Origin: Superficieibacter sp. HKU1
Lineage (GTDB): Bacteria > Pseudomonadota > Gammaproteobacteria > Enterobacterales > Enterobacteriaceae
DNA length: 64,000 nt
Direction of reading: 5' to 3'
NCBI RefSeq assembly: GCF_029319185.1
Contig: NZ_CP119754.1
Span: 1,550,001 to 1,614,000 of the forward strand
How positions within the stretch are numbered: the first letter of the stretch is position 1; every line of letters begins with the position of its first letter. The position numbers and the translations under genes are program-made. The notes under the pieces were generated by a model. The model had not been told where the DNA came from and searched no databases. It saw only the letters and a list, made by a program, of their open reading frames with translations. Shown here one piece after another: positions 17,664 through 27,271 of the stretch.

Positions 17664-18341
17664 TCAAAACATAAAGCGATAGCCGATTCCCGTTTCCGTT
17701 AATAAATGGCGGGGGCGGGCCGGATCGACCTCTAATTTCTGGCGTAAATGTCCCATATAAATGCGTAAATAGTGACTATGTTCAACGGCGTTAGGTCCCC
17801 ACACCTGGTTTAACAGTTGACGCTGGGTTAATACTTTTCCGGCATTATTGAGCAATACCGCCAGCAGGCGAAATTCAATCGGCGTCAGATGAACGTCTTC
17901 GCCGTCACGTAAAATTCGCCGTGCGGCCAGATCCACTACCATCGCGCCAAACTTTACCTGCGGTTCATTTTTTTGTCCGCTGGCGTGGCGACGCAGCGCT
18001 ACCCGCAGGCGAGCCTGTAATTCACCAATCCCAAAAGGTTTACTGAGATAATCGTCGGCACCCGCATCAAGGGCGTCGATTTTGTCGGTCTCCTCAGCAC
18101 GTGCCGACAGGACGATGATCGGCATCTGGCTCCACAGCCGGACTTCGCGAATAAAATCGATGCCGTCGCCGTCCGGCAGCCCAAGGTCGAGGATGGTCAG
18201 GTCCGGTTTACGGCTGGCGGCTTCGAGCAGGCCGCGCTGCAAAGTATCGGCCTCAAATACGCGCAGCCCGTCCGCTTCCAGCGCGGTGCGCAGAAAACGG
18301 CGAATCGCCTGTTCATCTTCAATAATTAAAACGTTAATCAT
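17664..18341 (-). CDS. kdpE: KdpE response regulator of K+ transport
   Basis: A 225-residue OmpR-type regulator: receiver domain with the Asp in LTILDLGLPDGDGI and the Lys in DYLSKPFG, then a winged-helix domain (VHLTPIEFRLL...HYLRIYMGHLRQKL). Phosphorylated by KdpD, it activates kdpFABC when K+ is low. MINVLIIEDEQAI at 18341 matches the family start and overlaps the kdpD stop by 8 bases (ATGATTAA); an in-frame ATG three codons earlier (MSAMIN) is a possible alternative. Confidence 0.97.
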   Translation of the reverse strand: MINVLIIEDEQAIRRFLRTALEADGLRVFEADTLQRGLLEAASRKPDLTILDLGLPDGDGIDFIREVRLWSQMPIIVLSARAEETDKIDALDAGADDYLSKPFGIGELQARLRVALRRHASGQKNEPQVKFGAMVVDLAARRILRDGEDVHLTPIEFRLLAVLLNNAGKVLTQRQLLNQVWGPNAVEHSHYLRIYMGHLRQKLEVDPARPRHLLTETGIGYRFMF

Positions 18342-21015
18342 AGCGCTCATCAAATTCCTCAAGCCGGGGTGCCGCATCCTGCGGTAGCGTAACACGAAAA
18401 CAGGCTCCCCCCTGCGGACGGTTACTGGCGGTAAGCGTACCGCCGTGAACGCTGACGATGGCCTGACAAATCGCCAGCCCTAATCCCACGCCCGGAATGG
18501 CTGACTCTTTCATGCCGCGGGCAAACTTATCGAAAATACGCTTTTCCTGCCCGGCAGGAATGCCCGGCCCGCTATCCCAGATTTCCAGCACCAGTTGTCC
18601 ATCCTCCATCCAGGCGTTAAGCCCGACCTGTGCCCGGTGTCCGGCATATTTAAGGGCGTTTTCCAGTAAATTGATCAGCACCCGCTCAAACAGCGGACCG
18701 TCAACATGGATAAGCGTCAACGGCTCACGAAGCCCCAGGTCGATGGGACGGCTGCCTGGCTCAAGGCTCTGTAGCGCGCTGCCGACGACTTCCTCCAGCG
18801 TCAGCCACTCTTTTTTAAGGTTAAAGCCGCCCGACTGGATACGCGCCATATCCAGCAGGTTATTGACCAGCCGCGTGGTGTTCAGTACGTGCTGGCGAAT
18901 TTCACTGGCTTGCGGCGCATGCTTCGACCCCTCACTGGCCAGATCGAGGGTCAGAATTTCCGCCTGACCAAACAGTACCGTCAGCGGCGTACGTAAATCG
19001 TGCGAAAGTGCCGCAAGCAGGGCATTACGCACGCTTTCACGTTCGCTCGCCAGTCGCGCCTGTTGCTCACTGGAGGTCAACGCCAGACGTTCCAGCGCGC
19101 TGGCAATCAGCAGCGTAAAGGTTTCCAGCAGCCGCTGTTGTTCCGGGATCATCAACTGGCGCAGACTGCCCGGCTCAACGACGACCAGCCCGTGCGTCCG
19201 GCTGGCGCTTTTCAGCGGCAGAATTTGGTACGGCACGCCGGGCAGGGTATCGGTGCCCGCCCCGGCAGGCTGCCCGCGATCGTAGCTCCAGCGGGCAATC
19301 GCTTCGTCCCAGGGGGTGATGCCGGGCTGCGGCGTCAGTGGCATCAGCCGCGCCCCGGCGTCGGGAAATAACAGCTGGCTGCGGGCCTGAAACGTGGACT
19401 GTATAAACTGCTCGCCGATGTTCGCGACATCCTCCGTGCTGCGACTGACGGCGAGCCGCCGCGACATCTCATACAAATGGCGGGTACGCTGCTCGCGATA
19501 GCGGGCAATCCGCGCCTGGTAGCGCATTCCCGCCGTCAAATTACCGATCACCAGCCCGACAATCAGCATCACGATAAAGGTCAGAATGTACTGCACGTCT
19601 GAGACGGCGAGGGTGCCATGCGGGGCAATGAAAAACAGATCGAAGCTGACCACATTCACTACGGTCGCCACTACCGACGGCCAGCGTCCGTAGCGCAGGG
19701 CGACCAGCACCACCGCCAGCAGATAAATCATCACCAGGTTAGTGGGATCGAACGCCGTGAGCCACTGCATGGCCATCAGCGTGATCCCGGCGCACAGCGC
19801 GAGCGCAACAGCGCAGCCCGTAAACTGAACGCGCCAGCGCTCCCGCACAGAACGCGTATCGCTGGCGCGCGGTGGCGTGGCAGGAGGGTCATCCAGCGCA
19901 ACAATCATTAAATCCAGATCCGGCGCGTGGCGGGCCAGCCGCCCGGCAAAAGAATCGCCCTGCCACCAGCGACGGCGGGTTTGCCGTCCCAGCACGATCT
20001 TGCCAAGATTGTGCTCGCGGGCATAGCGCAGGACCGCTTTCTCTTCTGACGGATCGGCGAGGGTCGCGGTCTCCGCCCCCAGCTCCTGCGCCAGCCGCAG
20101 CGCGCTGAGGATCGCCTGGCGCTGCGCGCGTGCAAGACGGTGCAGACGCGGCGTTTCGACATATACCGCATGCCAGACGCTGCCGAGTTTTGCCGCCAGA
20201 CGCGCGGCGGTGCGCACCAGCTTTTCGCTGCCGGTCTGATGACCGATACACAGTAAAATGGCATCGCGGGTATGCCACACCTTTTCCTGTCCCTGATGTT
20301 CCCGCCAGACCCGCATCTGATCATCAACACGGTCGGCGGTGCGGCGCAGGGCCAGCTCGCGCAGGGCGTAAAGATTACCTTTACGAAAGAAGTTTTCGAT
20401 CGCCCGTTCAGCCTGCCCGGCAAGGTAAACTTTTCCCTCGTGCAGACGCTGGCGTAAATCGTCGGGTGGGAGATCGACCAGTACGACATCATCGGCAGCA
20501 TCGAACACCGGATCGGGTACGGTTTCCCGCACCTGAATGCCGGTAACGCCGCTGACCACGTCGTTAAGACTTTCCAGATGCTGCACATTGAGGGTGGTAA
20601 AGACATCAATGCCCGCTTCAAGCAGTTCCTCAACATCCTGCCAGCGGCGGGGATGGCGCGAGCCGGGCGCATTACTGTGCGCCAGTTCATCCATCAGGAT
20701 CAGGGCCGGACGCCGCGCCAGCGCCGCATCCAGATCGAACTCCCGTACCTTGCGCCCACGATGGGCAAGGGTACGCGGAGCCAGCACCGCCAGCCCGTCG
20801 AGCATCGCCGCCGTCTCTTTACGTCCGTGGGTCTCCACCACGCCCGCCAGAATATCCAGCCCCTGAGCGCGCAGGCGCTGTGCTTCCGCCAGCATCGCCC
20901 AGGTTTTTCCCACCCCCGCGCAGGCACCAAAAAAAATCTTCAGCCTGCCCCGGTGGGTGGTGGCAGTTTGTTCCAGCAGGCGATCGGGATCGGGACGCTG
21001 CGGCTCGTCGGTCAT
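18334..21015 (-). CDS. kdpD: KdpD sensor histidine kinase
   Basis: An 893-residue inner-membrane sensor. The cytoplasmic N-terminal KdpD domain has a Walker A motif, GACAGVGKT (30-38), followed by a USP-like domain, four closely spaced membrane helices (about 395-500), a GAF-like region, the dimerisation helix with phospho-His672 in LSHDLRTPLT, and the ATPase boxes NLLENALKYA, DSGPGIP and GVGLGLAI. It senses low K+ or osmotic stress and controls KdpE. The start overlaps kdpC by four bases. Confidence 0.97.
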   Translation of the reverse strand: MTDEPQRPDPDRLLEQTATTHRGRLKIFFGACAGVGKTWAMLAEAQRLRAQGLDILAGVVETHGRKETAAMLDGLAVLAPRTLAHRGRKVREFDLDAALARRPALILMDELAHSNAPGSRHPRRWQDVEELLEAGIDVFTTLNVQHLESLNDVVSGVTGIQVRETVPDPVFDAADDVVLVDLPPDDLRQRLHEGKVYLAGQAERAIENFFRKGNLYALRELALRRTADRVDDQMRVWREHQGQEKVWHTRDAILLCIGHQTGSEKLVRTAARLAAKLGSVWHAVYVETPRLHRLARAQRQAILSALRLAQELGAETATLADPSEEKAVLRYAREHNLGKIVLGRQTRRRWWQGDSFAGRLARHAPDLDLMIVALDDPPATPPRASDTRSVRERWRVQFTGCAVALALCAGITLMAMQWLTAFDPTNLVMIYLLAVVLVALRYGRWPSVVATVVNVVSFDLFFIAPHGTLAVSDVQYILTFIVMLIVGLVIGNLTAGMRYQARIARYREQRTRHLYEMSRRLAVSRSTEDVANIGEQFIQSTFQARSQLLFPDAGARLMPLTPQPGITPWDEAIARWSYDRGQPAGAGTDTLPGVPYQILPLKSASRTHGLVVVEPGSLRQLMIPEQQRLLETFTLLIASALERLALTSSEQQARLASERESVRNALLAALSHDLRTPLTVLFGQAEILTLDLASEGSKHAPQASEIRQHVLNTTRLVNNLLDMARIQSGGFNLKKEWLTLEEVVGSALQSLEPGSRPIDLGLREPLTLIHVDGPLFERVLINLLENALKYAGHRAQVGLNAWMEDGQLVLEIWDSGPGIPAGQEKRIFDKFARGMKESAIPGVGLGLAICQAIVSVHGGTLTASNRPQGGACFRVTLPQDAAPRLEEFDERYD

Positions 21016-21596
21016 TTATTATCCTTTACCTCATCGAGGGCAATATTCAGCTCAACAATATTTACCACAGGTTGACCGAGAAAGCTGAACAGCGGTTTTT
21101 GCGTGGCCTGGTCAATCAGCGGTGCGATCTGTTCAACCGATAACTGACGCGCTTTAGCCACGCGCGGCAGCTGCCAACGGACGGCCTGCGGCGTGAGGTT
21201 ATTATCCAGACCGCTGGCGGAGGCGGTGACCAATTCGGTCGGTACCGCGCCAGCCGCGTCCGGGTTTTCCGCCCGCAGCGATTTAACCCGTTCAGCAATA
21301 GCGCTGTCCTGCGCCGGATTGCTTACCGCAAGATTACTGCCGCCGGACGCTCCGGCGTTATAGGGACTGTCCGCCGTTGCCGACGGGCGACCGTGAAAAT
21401 AATCAGGCCGGGTAAAATTCTGGCCGATCAGAGAAGAGCCGCGCACGCCGTTTTCACCCTTAATAAGCGAGCCGTTAGCACGGTCGCTAAACCACCATTG
21501 ACCCAGCGCGGTGGTCAGTAGCGGATATACGCCGCCGGTCAGCACGGTTAACAACAACATCAACGAAAACGCAGGACGTAACAGAGACATATTCAC
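21012..21596 (-). CDS. kdpC: KdpC subunit of K+-transporting ATPase
   Basis: A 194-residue protein with one N-terminal membrane helix (about 10-30: SLMLLLTVLTGGVYPLLTTA) and a periplasmic domain containing the conserved GSSLIGQNF and YNAGASGGSNL segments. It is the small subunit of KdpFABC, needed for assembly and high K+ affinity. It lies one base after kdpB and overlaps kdpD by four. Confidence 0.97.
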   Translation of the reverse strand: MNMSLLRPAFSLMLLLTVLTGGVYPLLTTALGQWWFSDRANGSLIKGENGVRGSSLIGQNFTRPDYFHGRPSATADSPYNAGASGGSNLAVSNPAQDSAIAERVKSLRAENPDAAGAVPTELVTASASGLDNNLTPQAVRWQLPRVAKARQLSVEQIAPLIDQATQKPLFSFLGQPVVNIVELNIALDEVKDNK

Positions 21597-21597
21597 C

Positions 21598-23646
21598 TCA
21601 CGCCAGACCCAGCAGGGTCAGCAATATATCAATAAGCTTAATGCCGACAAAAGGCACAATCAGACCGCCCAGACCGTAGATCCATAAATTACGCCGCAGC
21701 ATGGCAGAGGCGGACAGCGGCTTATAACTGACGCCACGCAGCGCCAGCGGGATCAGAAAGACAATAATCAGCGCGTTAAACATCACCGCGCTGAGGATGG
21801 CGGAGGAGGGGGAGTGCAGATGCATAATATTCAGCACGCCAATCTGCGGCCAGGTGGCAACGAAGGCCGCCGGGATAATGGCAAAATACTTCGCCACATC
21901 GTTGGCCAGGCTAAACGTGGTCAACGAACCGCGGGTCATCAGCATCTGTTTACCGATATGCACCACTTCAATCAGTTTGGTGGGATTGGAATCGAGATCC
22001 ACCATATTGCCTGCCTCTTTTGCCGCCTGGGTGCCGGAGTTCATCGCGACCGCGACGTCAGCCTGGGCCAGCGCCGGGGCATCGTTGGTGCCGTCCCCGG
22101 TCATGGCAACCAGACGACCTTCTGCCTGATACTGGCGGATCAAGGCCAGCTTCGCCTCCGGCGTGGCTTCCGCGAGGAAATCATCCACCCCGGCTTCGGC
22201 TGCAATAGCGGCGGCGGTCAGGCTGTTATCACCGGTGATCATCACCGTCTTGATCCCCATCTCCCGCAGGCGGGCAAAACGCGCTTTAATGCCGCCTTTA
22301 ACGATGTCTTTCAACGCGATGACCCCCAGTACCCGCGAACCTTCCGCCACCACCAGCGGCGTGGCCCCCTGACGGGCGACCTCTTCAACGCTGCGCTCAA
22401 CGTCTGCCGGAAACTGTCCGCCATTGCTTTCCACATGGCGGCGAATAGCATCCACTGAACCTTTGCGGATCGCACGGTCATCGACGTTAATCCCGCTCAT
22501 TCTGGTCTGGGCCGTAAACGGAATAAAGGTGGCGTGCAGCGACTGGATATCGCGCTCGCGCAGGTTGAAGCGCTGCTTTGCCAGCACCACAATACTGCGG
22601 CCTTCCGGGGTTTCATCGGCCAGCGAGCTGAGCTGCGCCGCGTCAGCCAGCGTTTTCTCCTCCACGCCCTGCGCAGGAATAAACGCCGATGCCTGACGGT
22701 TGCCGAGCGTGATCGTCCCGGTTTTGTCCAGCAGCAGAACATCCACGTCGCCCGCCGCTTCTACCGCGCGTCCGCTGGTGGCGATGACATTGGCGCCCAG
22801 CATCCGGCTCATCCCGGCGATGCCGATGGCCGAAAGCAGGCCGCCGATGGTGGTCGGGATCAGACACACCAGCAGGGCAATCAGCGCGGTCACGCTCACC
22901 GGTTCGCCTGCATATGCTGAGAAAGGCCACAGTGTCGCGGTCGCCAGCAGGAACACGATGGTCAGGGCGATCAGTAAAATAGTCAGCGCAATCTCGTTGG
23001 GGGTTTTACGTCGCTGCGCGCCTTCCACCATCGCAATCATCCGATCCAGAAAGGTTTCGCCCGGATTGACGCTGCATTCGATCACCAGCCAGTCGGAGAG
23101 GATGCGCGTCCCGCCGGTGACCGATGCAAAATCGCCGCCGGATTCGCGGATCACCGGTGCGGATTCGCCAGTGATCGCGCTTTCATCCACCGACGCGCCG
23201 CCTTCAATCACTTCGCCATCGCAGGGGATGATGTCACCGGCTTCGACCCGCACGATATCGCCTTTACGCAGACTGGCGGCCGGAACGCGTTCACCGTCGG
23301 CATCATGCGTTGGGCCGTGAAGTTTCCAGGCAAATGCCGTTTTCTGTACTCCTTTCAGGCTGCTGGCCTGGGCTTTACTGCGTCCTTCAGCCATCGCTTC
23401 TGCTACGTTGGCGAACAGCACCGTAAACCACAGCCACAGGCTAATGGCGGCGGTGAAGCGCCAGTCGCCCGCTAACTGGCCCATCAGCATGGCGATAGCG
23501 AGTCCGGAGGTGAGGACGCTGCCCACCCAGACGATAAACATGACCGGGTTGCGAAGCTGAACGTGCGGACTTAATTTTTTTAGCGATGCTACAGCGGCTT
23601 GCCGCATCAGCGCAGGTTCGAATAACGCCTGTTTTTTGCGATTCAT
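21598..23646 (-). CDS. kdpB: KdpB catalytic P-type ATPase subunit
   Basis: A 682-residue P-type ATPase that energises K+ uptake by KdpFABC. The phosphorylated residue is Asp307 in DKTGTITLGN; the TGES actuator loop (AITGESAP) and hinge MTGDGTNDAPAL are present, and the regulatory serine context AITGESAPVIRESGG is conserved. A GTG four codons upstream is in frame and slightly closer to the kdpA stop, but ATG at 23646 gives the normal 682-residue length. Confidence 0.97.
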   Translation of the reverse strand: MNRKKQALFEPALMRQAAVASLKKLSPHVQLRNPVMFIVWVGSVLTSGLAIAMLMGQLAGDWRFTAAISLWLWFTVLFANVAEAMAEGRSKAQASSLKGVQKTAFAWKLHGPTHDADGERVPAASLRKGDIVRVEAGDIIPCDGEVIEGGASVDESAITGESAPVIRESGGDFASVTGGTRILSDWLVIECSVNPGETFLDRMIAMVEGAQRRKTPNEIALTILLIALTIVFLLATATLWPFSAYAGEPVSVTALIALLVCLIPTTIGGLLSAIGIAGMSRMLGANVIATSGRAVEAAGDVDVLLLDKTGTITLGNRQASAFIPAQGVEEKTLADAAQLSSLADETPEGRSIVVLAKQRFNLRERDIQSLHATFIPFTAQTRMSGINVDDRAIRKGSVDAIRRHVESNGGQFPADVERSVEEVARQGATPLVVAEGSRVLGVIALKDIVKGGIKARFARLREMGIKTVMITGDNSLTAAAIAAEAGVDDFLAEATPEAKLALIRQYQAEGRLVAMTGDGTNDAPALAQADVAVAMNSGTQAAKEAGNMVDLDSNPTKLIEVVHIGKQMLMTRGSLTTFSLANDVAKYFAIIPAAFVATWPQIGVLNIMHLHSPSSAILSAVMFNALIIVFLIPLALRGVSYKPLSASAMLRRNLWIYGLGGLIVPFVGIKLIDILLTLLGLA

Positions 23647-23662
23647 TATGTGTTCCACCGGC

Positions 23663-25342
23663 TCAACGTAACGAAAGAAATTCTGCCACCGGTCCGGAGA
23701 CCAGCGCGGGAATAAAGGTCAGGGCTCCAACCAGTAAGATGGTGCCCATCAGCAGGCCGACAAACATCGGCCCGGTGGTAGTCAGCGTTCCGGCGCTGGC
23801 GGGCTGGATTTTTTTCGCTACCAGCGAACCGGCAATCGCCATGAGCGGAATAATCACCCCGAAGCGACCCGCCAGCATGCAAAACGCCAGCAGACCGTTC
23901 CAGAACGGCGTATTGGCGCTTAATCCGGCAAAGGCGCTGCCGTTATTGTTGGCGGCGGAAGAGACGGCATACAACACCTCGCTAAAACCGTGCGCGCCGG
24001 GATTTAACATCCCGCTACGCCCGGCTTCGGTCATCATCGCCAGCGCTGTGCCACATAGCACCAGCGCCGGGGTGACGAGGATCGCCAGCGCGGTCATTTT
24101 CATCTCGCGGACATCGATTTTTTTACCCAGATATTCCGGCGTGCGCCCGGTCATCAGCCCGGCGATAAATACCGCCAGCAATACGAACAGCAACATGCCG
24201 TATAGCCCCGAGCCGACGCCGCCAAAAACCACCTCGCCAATTTGCATCAGCCACAGCGGGACCATGCCGCCGAGCGCGGTGAAGGAGTCATGCATGGCGT
24301 TGACCGCCCCGCACGACGCCGCGGTGGTGACGACCGCGAACAGGCTGCTGGCCAGAATACCGAAGCGGCTCTCTTTACCTTCCATATTCAGGCTGCTGTC
24401 AGCCCCCAGCGGCAGCAAATGCGGATTACCCTGCGTTTCTGCCCACATCACCACCGCGGCACTCACGATAAAGATCAGCGTCATGGCCCACAGCAGCGTA
24501 TGGCCCTGACGGCGATCGCCCACCGCTTCGCCAAACGCAAAACAGAGCGCGGCGGGAATAAGGAAAATGGCCAGCATCTGCACAAAATTGGTCAGAACCG
24601 TCGGGTTTTCAAACGGATGTGAGGAGTTAGCGTTAAAAAAGCCGCCGCCGTTGGTGCCGAGCATCTTGATCGCTTCCTGCGAGGCGACAGGTCCCATCGG
24701 CAGCCACTGTTGAACACCTTCGAGCGAGGTGATGGACTGATACGGCAACAGGTTCTGAATCGCGCCCTGTTGAATGAAAAACAGCGCTAACAGCAGCGAC
24801 AGCGGCAGCAGGATCCACAGCGTGATGCGGGTGAGATCCACCCATGCATTGCCCAGCGTGTCCCTGCTCCGGCGAGCAAAGGCGCGCGTCAGGGCAAAGA
24901 TCACCGCTATCCCGCTGGCAGCAGAAAGGAAGTTTTGCACCGTTAGTCCAGCCATCTGACTGAAATAGCTCATGGTGCTTTCGCCAGCATATGACTGCCA
25001 GTTGGTATTGGTGACAAAACTCACCGCAGTATTCAGTGCCAGATGCCAGGAAAGGCCGGGCAGATGCTGCGGATTCAGCGGCAGCACATCCTGAAAGAGG
25101 AGCATAAAAAACAGGACCAGCAGACCCAGCAGGTTAAAAAGCAGGATCGCCAGCAGGTAATGTCGCCAGTTCATCTCCTCGCCGGAAATGCCCAGCAGTT
25201 TCCACAGCGCGTTTTCCACACGCCTGACGCCGGGCAAGGTATTGCCAGCAATCATCCCCGCGAGTAGTGTCCCGGTCGGACGGGCAAGAATAAACAATAC
25301 CAGCAGAAAACTGGCGATCAGGAGAAATCCTTGTGCGGCCAT
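23663..25342 (-). CDS. kdpA: KdpA K+-channel-like subunit
   Basis: A 559-residue inner-membrane protein with about ten helices, related to K+ channels and Trk-type transporters. Selectivity-filter-type segments are visible: VSFVTNTNWQSY, MLGTNGGGFFNANS, TTAASCGAV and SSAANNNGSAF. It binds and passes K+ in the KdpFABC complex. The start codon shares one base with the kdpF stop (TGATG). Confidence 0.97.
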   Translation of the reverse strand: MAAQGFLLIASFLLVLFILARPTGTLLAGMIAGNTLPGVRRVENALWKLLGISGEEMNWRHYLLAILLFNLLGLLVLFFMLLFQDVLPLNPQHLPGLSWHLALNTAVSFVTNTNWQSYAGESTMSYFSQMAGLTVQNFLSAASGIAVIFALTRAFARRSRDTLGNAWVDLTRITLWILLPLSLLLALFFIQQGAIQNLLPYQSITSLEGVQQWLPMGPVASQEAIKMLGTNGGGFFNANSSHPFENPTVLTNFVQMLAIFLIPAALCFAFGEAVGDRRQGHTLLWAMTLIFIVSAAVVMWAETQGNPHLLPLGADSSLNMEGKESRFGILASSLFAVVTTAASCGAVNAMHDSFTALGGMVPLWLMQIGEVVFGGVGSGLYGMLLFVLLAVFIAGLMTGRTPEYLGKKIDVREMKMTALAILVTPALVLCGTALAMMTEAGRSGMLNPGAHGFSEVLYAVSSAANNNGSAFAGLSANTPFWNGLLAFCMLAGRFGVIIPLMAIAGSLVAKKIQPASAGTLTTTGPMFVGLLMGTILLVGALTFIPALVSGPVAEFLSLR

Positions 25343-25431
25343 CAGAATGCCTCCGCGTTAAGCAGGGCATACACCAGCCACGCCAATAACAGGATCACCA
25401 GCACCACGCCAGCTATTACGCCTGTACCCAC
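25342..25431 (-). CDS. kdpF: KdpF small membrane subunit
   Basis: A 29-codon gene with a GTG start reading MGTGVIAGVVLVILLLAWLV then YALLNAEAF, a single hydrophobic helix matching the length and ending of E. coli KdpF (INAEAF). A strong GGAGGTGAA ribosome site lies just upstream. KdpF stabilises the KdpABC complex. It is the first gene of kdpFABCDE. Confidence 0.93.
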   Translation of the reverse strand: MGTGVIAGVVLVILLLAWLVYALLNAEAF

Positions 25432-25510
25432 ACTTCACCTCCACATCATTAGTGATATGCGCTGAAGGTAGGCGTTAGCGTGCAAAGATTTTGCAAAAAT
25501 CCACGCTGGC

Positions 25511-25533
25511 GATGTAAAAAAAGTATAAAAATG
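25511..25533 (-). promoter_or_regulatory. KdpE operator upstream of kdpF
   Basis: On the minus strand the sequence contains TTTTTATACTTTTTTTACAT, essentially the E. coli KdpE-binding site as remembered. It lies about 80 bases before the kdpF start, in activator position. Confidence 0.8.
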
Positions 25534-25565
25534 AGGTTGCGGGTACTTCCGGCTTGCGGGGATGT

Positions 25566-25748
25566 GCGCCGTTTTGCCGGGTGGCGGCTTCGCCTTACCC
25601 GGCCTACAAATTTCGCATAATCAACAGGTTATACACTCGCCGTAGGCCCGGTAAGCGCAGCGCCACCGGGCATCATTCAAATCCGGCATTATCAATAAGC
25701 TATGTGGTTATCGGAGGCCCGGTAAGCGCAGCGCCACCGGGCATCCTT
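25566..25748. repeat. BIME with three REP units
   Basis: Units at about 25569-25607 (CCGGGTGGCGGCTTCGCCTT), 25641-25671 and 25708-25744; the latter two are near-identical (GGCCCGGTAAGCGCAGCGCC). It fills most of the space between the kdp promoter and ybfA. Confidence 0.88.
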
Positions 25749-25984
25749 CTGCGACATAAACATTTGTAACCCGCCAGATAAAAATGGCAATACCCATTAT
25801 TTAACTAATGGTTAGTATTAATTTAACTTTTATGTAACTTAATTACGCCGTGAATGTAAATGATGCTTAAATAACCTGAAAAAAGTGGTCGGATGAGTAG
25901 TAAAATTACACGATAAGCGGTATTATTTTAATCAGAGAACGATTTCCGGTTAACGTTACCGGCCAACTTAAGGGGGAGAACTCT
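25749..25984 (+). other. AT-rich region upstream of ybfA
   Basis: About 236 bases with no gene that I can support. It is strongly AT-rich and presumably holds the ybfA promoter; TAATTACG and TAAGCGGTATTATTTTAAT stretches are visible but no confident promoter pair was assigned. A good ribosome site, AAGGGGGAGAA, precedes ybfA. Confidence 0.5.
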
Positions 25985-26191
25985 ATGAATATGTATAAAG
26001 ATTACTCAGCGAGCACCGTGTTAATTCGTCGTATTTTCGTCCTGCTGGCGGGGATTATTGCGTTACCGGTGATGCTGTTCTGGAAAGATCGTGCACGCTT
26101 CTATAGCTATCTGCATCGTATCTGGTCAAAAACCAGCGAAAAACCGGTATGGATGGATCAGGCTGAAAAAGCAGCCTGTGATTTTTACTAA
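25985..26191 (+). CDS. ybfA: YbfA, small DUF2517 membrane protein
   Basis: A 68-residue protein with one hydrophobic segment (IFVLLAGIIALPVMLFW, about 17-33) and a well conserved C-terminus (RARFYSYLHRIWSK...KPVWMDQAEKA). Length and C-terminal half match E. coli YbfA. Function is unknown. The start has a strong ribosome site; an internal ATG at codon 3 is an alternative. Monocistronic, followed by a strong terminator. Confidence 0.9.
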   Translation: MNMYKDYSASTVLIRRIFVLLAGIIALPVMLFWKDRARFYSYLHRIWSKTSEKPVWMDQAEKAACDFY

Positions 26192-26232
26192 GCAAGATTA
26201 CACACAGCAACAATAACGATTTCCATCCTCTT

Positions 26233-26266
26233 ATGGCCCGTCTTAACCCGACGGGCCATTTTTTTG
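26233..26266 (+). terminator. Rho-independent terminator after ybfA
   Basis: A 9-bp stem (ATGGCCCGT / ACGGGCCAT) followed by eight T residues. Confidence 0.93.
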
Positions 26267-26311
26267 CCGGATGCTGACTACACTTACTCCTGAGAATAAT
26301 CAGGAGCCGCT

Positions 26312-27268
26312 ATGAGTGACAAAATTCCTGTGGGCGTCAGCGCCTGTGTTGTGGGGGAACAGGTCCGTTTTGATGGCGGACATAAACGGCTGACCTTTGC
26401 CGTCGATGACTTAGCCTCGTGGGTCCGTTTTGAACCCGTTTGCCCCGAGATGGGGATTGGCCTGCCGGTACCGCGTCCCGCGCTTCGGCTGGTCAAAAGC
26501 AGCGAAGGCGACATCGGCCTGCGCTTTAGTGATAAACGCGAAGGTGACTTAACGGCGGACATGGAAGCGTTTGCCCGCCAGCGTATCCGCCATTTCGAAC
26601 ATTTATGCGGCTATATCGTCTGTGCGAAATCACCCAGTTGCGGTATGGAGCGGGTGCGCGTCTACGATGCCGATGGCAAAAATAATCGCAAAGCGGGGCG
26701 CGGAATTTATACCCGTATACTGATGGAGACGTTTCCCTGGCTGCCGGTCGAAGAAGACGGGCGGCTGCACGATCCGCTGATCCGCGAAAACTTCGTCGAG
26801 CGCATTTATGCCCTGCATGAACTGAATTCACTGCGGGAGGCCGGGCTGACCCGCGGCGAACTTATTGCTTATCATAGTCGCTACAAGCTTTTATTATTGG
26901 CCCATTCACAGCCAAAATATCGCGAGCTGGGGCGGTTTGTGGCGGCGATCAACGAGTGGGCATCGCTTGAGGACTATTTTGTTGAGTATCGCCAGCGGCT
27001 AATGGATCTTATGTCCATGCCCACCTCGCGTCGCAACCATACGAATGTGTTGATGCACGTGCAGGGGTATTTCCGTAAGCAACTCAATTCACGCCAGCGT
27101 CAGGAGCTGGCGGCGCTGATTGACCGCTATCGCCAGGGGCTGCAACCGCTGCTGGCCCCGGTGACGCTGATCAAACATTACATGGCTGAATATCCGGATG
27201 CTTATCTGGCGGGACAACGTTATTTTGATCCCTGGCCTGAAGAGTTACGCTTACGTTACGGACATTAA
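26312..27268 (+). CDS. ybgA: YbgA, DUF523 (TudS-like) plus DUF1722 protein
   Basis: A 318-residue two-domain protein. Residues about 5-150 form a DUF523 domain with conserved cysteines at 12 (VSACVVGEQVRFDGGHK), 44 (VCPEMGIGLPVPR) and 104/110 (CAKSPSCGMERV). DUF523 proteins called TudS bind a [4Fe-4S] cluster and desulfurate thiolated uracil or 4-thio-UMP. Residues about 165-315 are the DUF1722 domain (HSRYKLLLLAHSQPKYRELG...NVLMHVQGYF), the only part kept in the E. coli K-12 protein. It ends three bases before phr, so the two are probably cotranscribed. The thiouracil role is inferred from the family. Confidence 0.88.
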   Translation: MSDKIPVGVSACVVGEQVRFDGGHKRLTFAVDDLASWVRFEPVCPEMGIGLPVPRPALRLVKSSEGDIGLRFSDKREGDLTADMEAFARQRIRHFEHLCGYIVCAKSPSCGMERVRVYDADGKNNRKAGRGIYTRILMETFPWLPVEEDGRLHDPLIRENFVERIYALHELNSLREAGLTRGELIAYHSRYKLLLLAHSQPKYRELGRFVAAINEWASLEDYFVEYRQRLMDLMSMPTSRRNHTNVLMHVQGYFRKQLNSRQRQELAALIDRYRQGLQPLLAPVTLIKHYMAEYPDAYLAGQRYFDPWPEELRLRYGH

Positions 27269-27271
27269 TTT